A stretch of DNA of 14,644 bases from Deltaproteobacteria bacterium (GTDB lineage: Bacteria > Desulfobacterota > Syntrophia > Syntrophales > UBA2185): assembly GCA_026388495.1 (NCBI GenBank), contig JAPLJQ010000243.1, forward strand, positions 1 through 14,644. The letters are read 5' to 3'. A program made the position numbers and the translations under genes. This document shows positions 13,977-14,644 of the stretch, one piece after another. The notes under the pieces were generated by a model. The model was not told the DNA's origin. It worked only from the letters and a program-made list of their open reading frames with translations, and made no database searches. Numbering within the stretch: position 1 is the first letter of the stretch; every line of letters begins with the position of its first letter.

Positions 13977-14444
13977 GTGGCAAAAAAAGGAACATCGGAA
14001 AAAATCATCGCCCAGAATAAAACCGCCCGTATCAATTATCACATAGAAGATACGTTTGAGGCCGGGATCATTCTCATGGGAACGGAAGTGAAGTCTCTGA
14101 GGGAAGGAAAAGCCAATCTCAAGGATTGCTATGCCCTTGTGAAAGATGGAGAGGTCTTTGTCCATGACATGCACATTAGCCCCTATTCTCACGGTAACCG
14201 GTTGAATCATGAGCCCCTTCGGGTCCGGAAGCTTCTCCTGCATAAGGCGGAAATCAAGAGACTCTATGGAAAATCGAGGGAGCGGGGGCTGGCGCTGATC
14301 CCCTTAAAGCTATATTTTAAGCAAGGGAAGGTAAAGATTGAAATCGGAGTCGGAAAAGGCAAAAAGCTCTTCGACAAGAGGGAAAGCCTCAAGATGAAGG
14401 CAGATCGAAGGGATATGGAAAGAGGCCTCCGCGGGAAGGATTAA
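13977..14444 (+). CDS. smpB: SsrA-binding protein SmpB
   Basis: SmpB binds tmRNA and the empty A-site of stalled ribosomes and is essential for trans-translation. The 155-residue protein matches the family: AQNKTARINYHIEDTFEAGI, LMGTEVKSLREGKANLKDCY, HDMHISPYSHGN, the linker EPLRVRKLLLHKAEIKRL, LIPLKLYF, KVKIEIGVGKGKKLFDKRE and a basic C-terminal tail (LKMKADRRDMERGLRGKD) that enters the mRNA channel. It starts with GTG at 13977; AGGGG (13963-13967) lies nine nt upstream in a stretch that resembles REP-like words elsewhere in the window. ssrA starts about 100 nt downstream, the common smpB-ssrA pairing, which supports both calls. Confidence 0.97.
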   Translation: MAKKGTSEKIIAQNKTARINYHIEDTFEAGIILMGTEVKSLREGKANLKDCYALVKDGEVFVHDMHISPYSHGNRLNHEPLRVRKLLLHKAEIKRLYGKSRERGLALIPLKLYFKQGKVKIEIGVGKGKKLFDKRESLKMKADRRDMERGLRGKD

Positions 14445-14482
14445 TCTCTTGAAAGATGTCGTCTTCCATTTTTTCAAAGCGC

Positions 14483-14511
14483 TTGACTTGAAGCGGGGAT
14501 CGCCTTATACT
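14483..14511 (+). promoter_or_regulatory. Near-consensus promoter of ssrA
   Basis: TTGACT (14483-14488) and TATACT (14506-14511) are each one base from consensus and separated by exactly 17 bp. Transcription would start near 14518, about 31 nt before the mature 5' end of tmRNA, leaving a leader for RNase P to remove. Strong, apparently constitutive expression is expected for a tmRNA gene. Confidence 0.8.
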
Positions 14512-14548
14512 ATCACACAAGCATCCCTTCTTTACCAAACTCCAGCAT

Positions 14549-14644
14549 GGGGGCGAAATGGTTTCGACGGGGATATGGAAGCTGTAGTGGCATACCGAGG
14601 TTCCTACCAGGCCTCGTTAAACAGGTAGGACACATATAAGCGCA
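14549..14644 (+). ncRNA. ssrA: tmRNA, 5' part (3' end outside window)
   Basis: tmRNA acts as tRNA-Ala and mRNA to release stalled ribosomes and tag their products. The 5' end GGGGGCGAAATGGTTTCGAC followed by GGGG is the conserved start of the tRNA-like domain of one-piece tmRNA, including the D-loop-like TTTCGACGGGG. The window stops about 96 nt in, near where the resume codon and tag reading frame usually begin, so the tag peptide cannot be read. One-piece form is inferred from the 5' end and the smpB neighbour. Confidence 0.93.

Noticed and set aside
1..14644. CRISPR array, prophage, toxin-antitoxin or integrated element
   Set aside because: No regularly spaced repeats, integrase, transposase or phage genes were seen; all long frames match housekeeping genes. 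No tRNA gene was recognised by eye.

Overview
The window is a compact bacterial chromosomal segment of moderate GC content, with strong Shine-Dalgarno sites and short intergenic gaps. It most resembles a deltaproteobacterium in the broad sense (Desulfobacterota, perhaps a Syntrophus-like lineage). The pointers are the gene order thrS-infC-rpmI-rplT-pheS-pheT-ihfA-merR, a small cysteine-rich PxxKW-type protein, a long PlsB acyltransferase, and dispersed palindromes resembling REP elements in their GGGGACA/GGGGTCAG and GGAATCC words. The lineage is inferred from protein and repeat character; no database search was possible.

Left part (1-6267, + strand): a translation cluster. It begins inside thrS and continues with infC, rpmI, rplT, pheS, pheT, ihfA and a MerR-type regulator. 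Coupling is tight: rplT/pheS and pheT/ihfA overlap by 4 nt and pheS/pheT are 8 nt apart. infC has no standard start codon; it appears to begin at AUA behind a ten-base Shine-Dalgarno with perfect complementarity to the 16S tail. rpmI (L35) is broken: the first 12 and last about 30 residues of L35 are recognisable but lie in different frames, with the middle of the protein missing. pheT carries a perfect in-frame 18-bp tandem duplication. Hairpins occupy the gaps before infC, before rpmI, between rpmI and rplT, and between ihfA and merR.

Middle (6268-11603): a 23-bp-arm hairpin separates merR from a convergent small cysteine-rich gene. An AT-rich gap with three AAATATTT palindromes and a plausible promoter leads into ptsH-ptsI (HPr and enzyme I, overlapping by one base), followed by plsB, the first acylation step of phospholipid synthesis.

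Right part (11604-14644): eno (enolase) lies on the minus strand, convergent with plsB and divergent from a TtcA-like tRNA thiolation gene. smpB follows, then ssrA (tmRNA) with a near-consensus sigma-70-type promoter; ssrA runs off the window end. SmpB and tmRNA together form the trans-translation ribosome-rescue system.

No prophage, CRISPR array, insertion sequence or novel multi-gene system was seen. The most interesting observations are the infC start and its upstream inverted repeat, the broken rpmI beside a strong hairpin, the pheT microduplication, and the scattered REP-like palindromes at gene boundaries.
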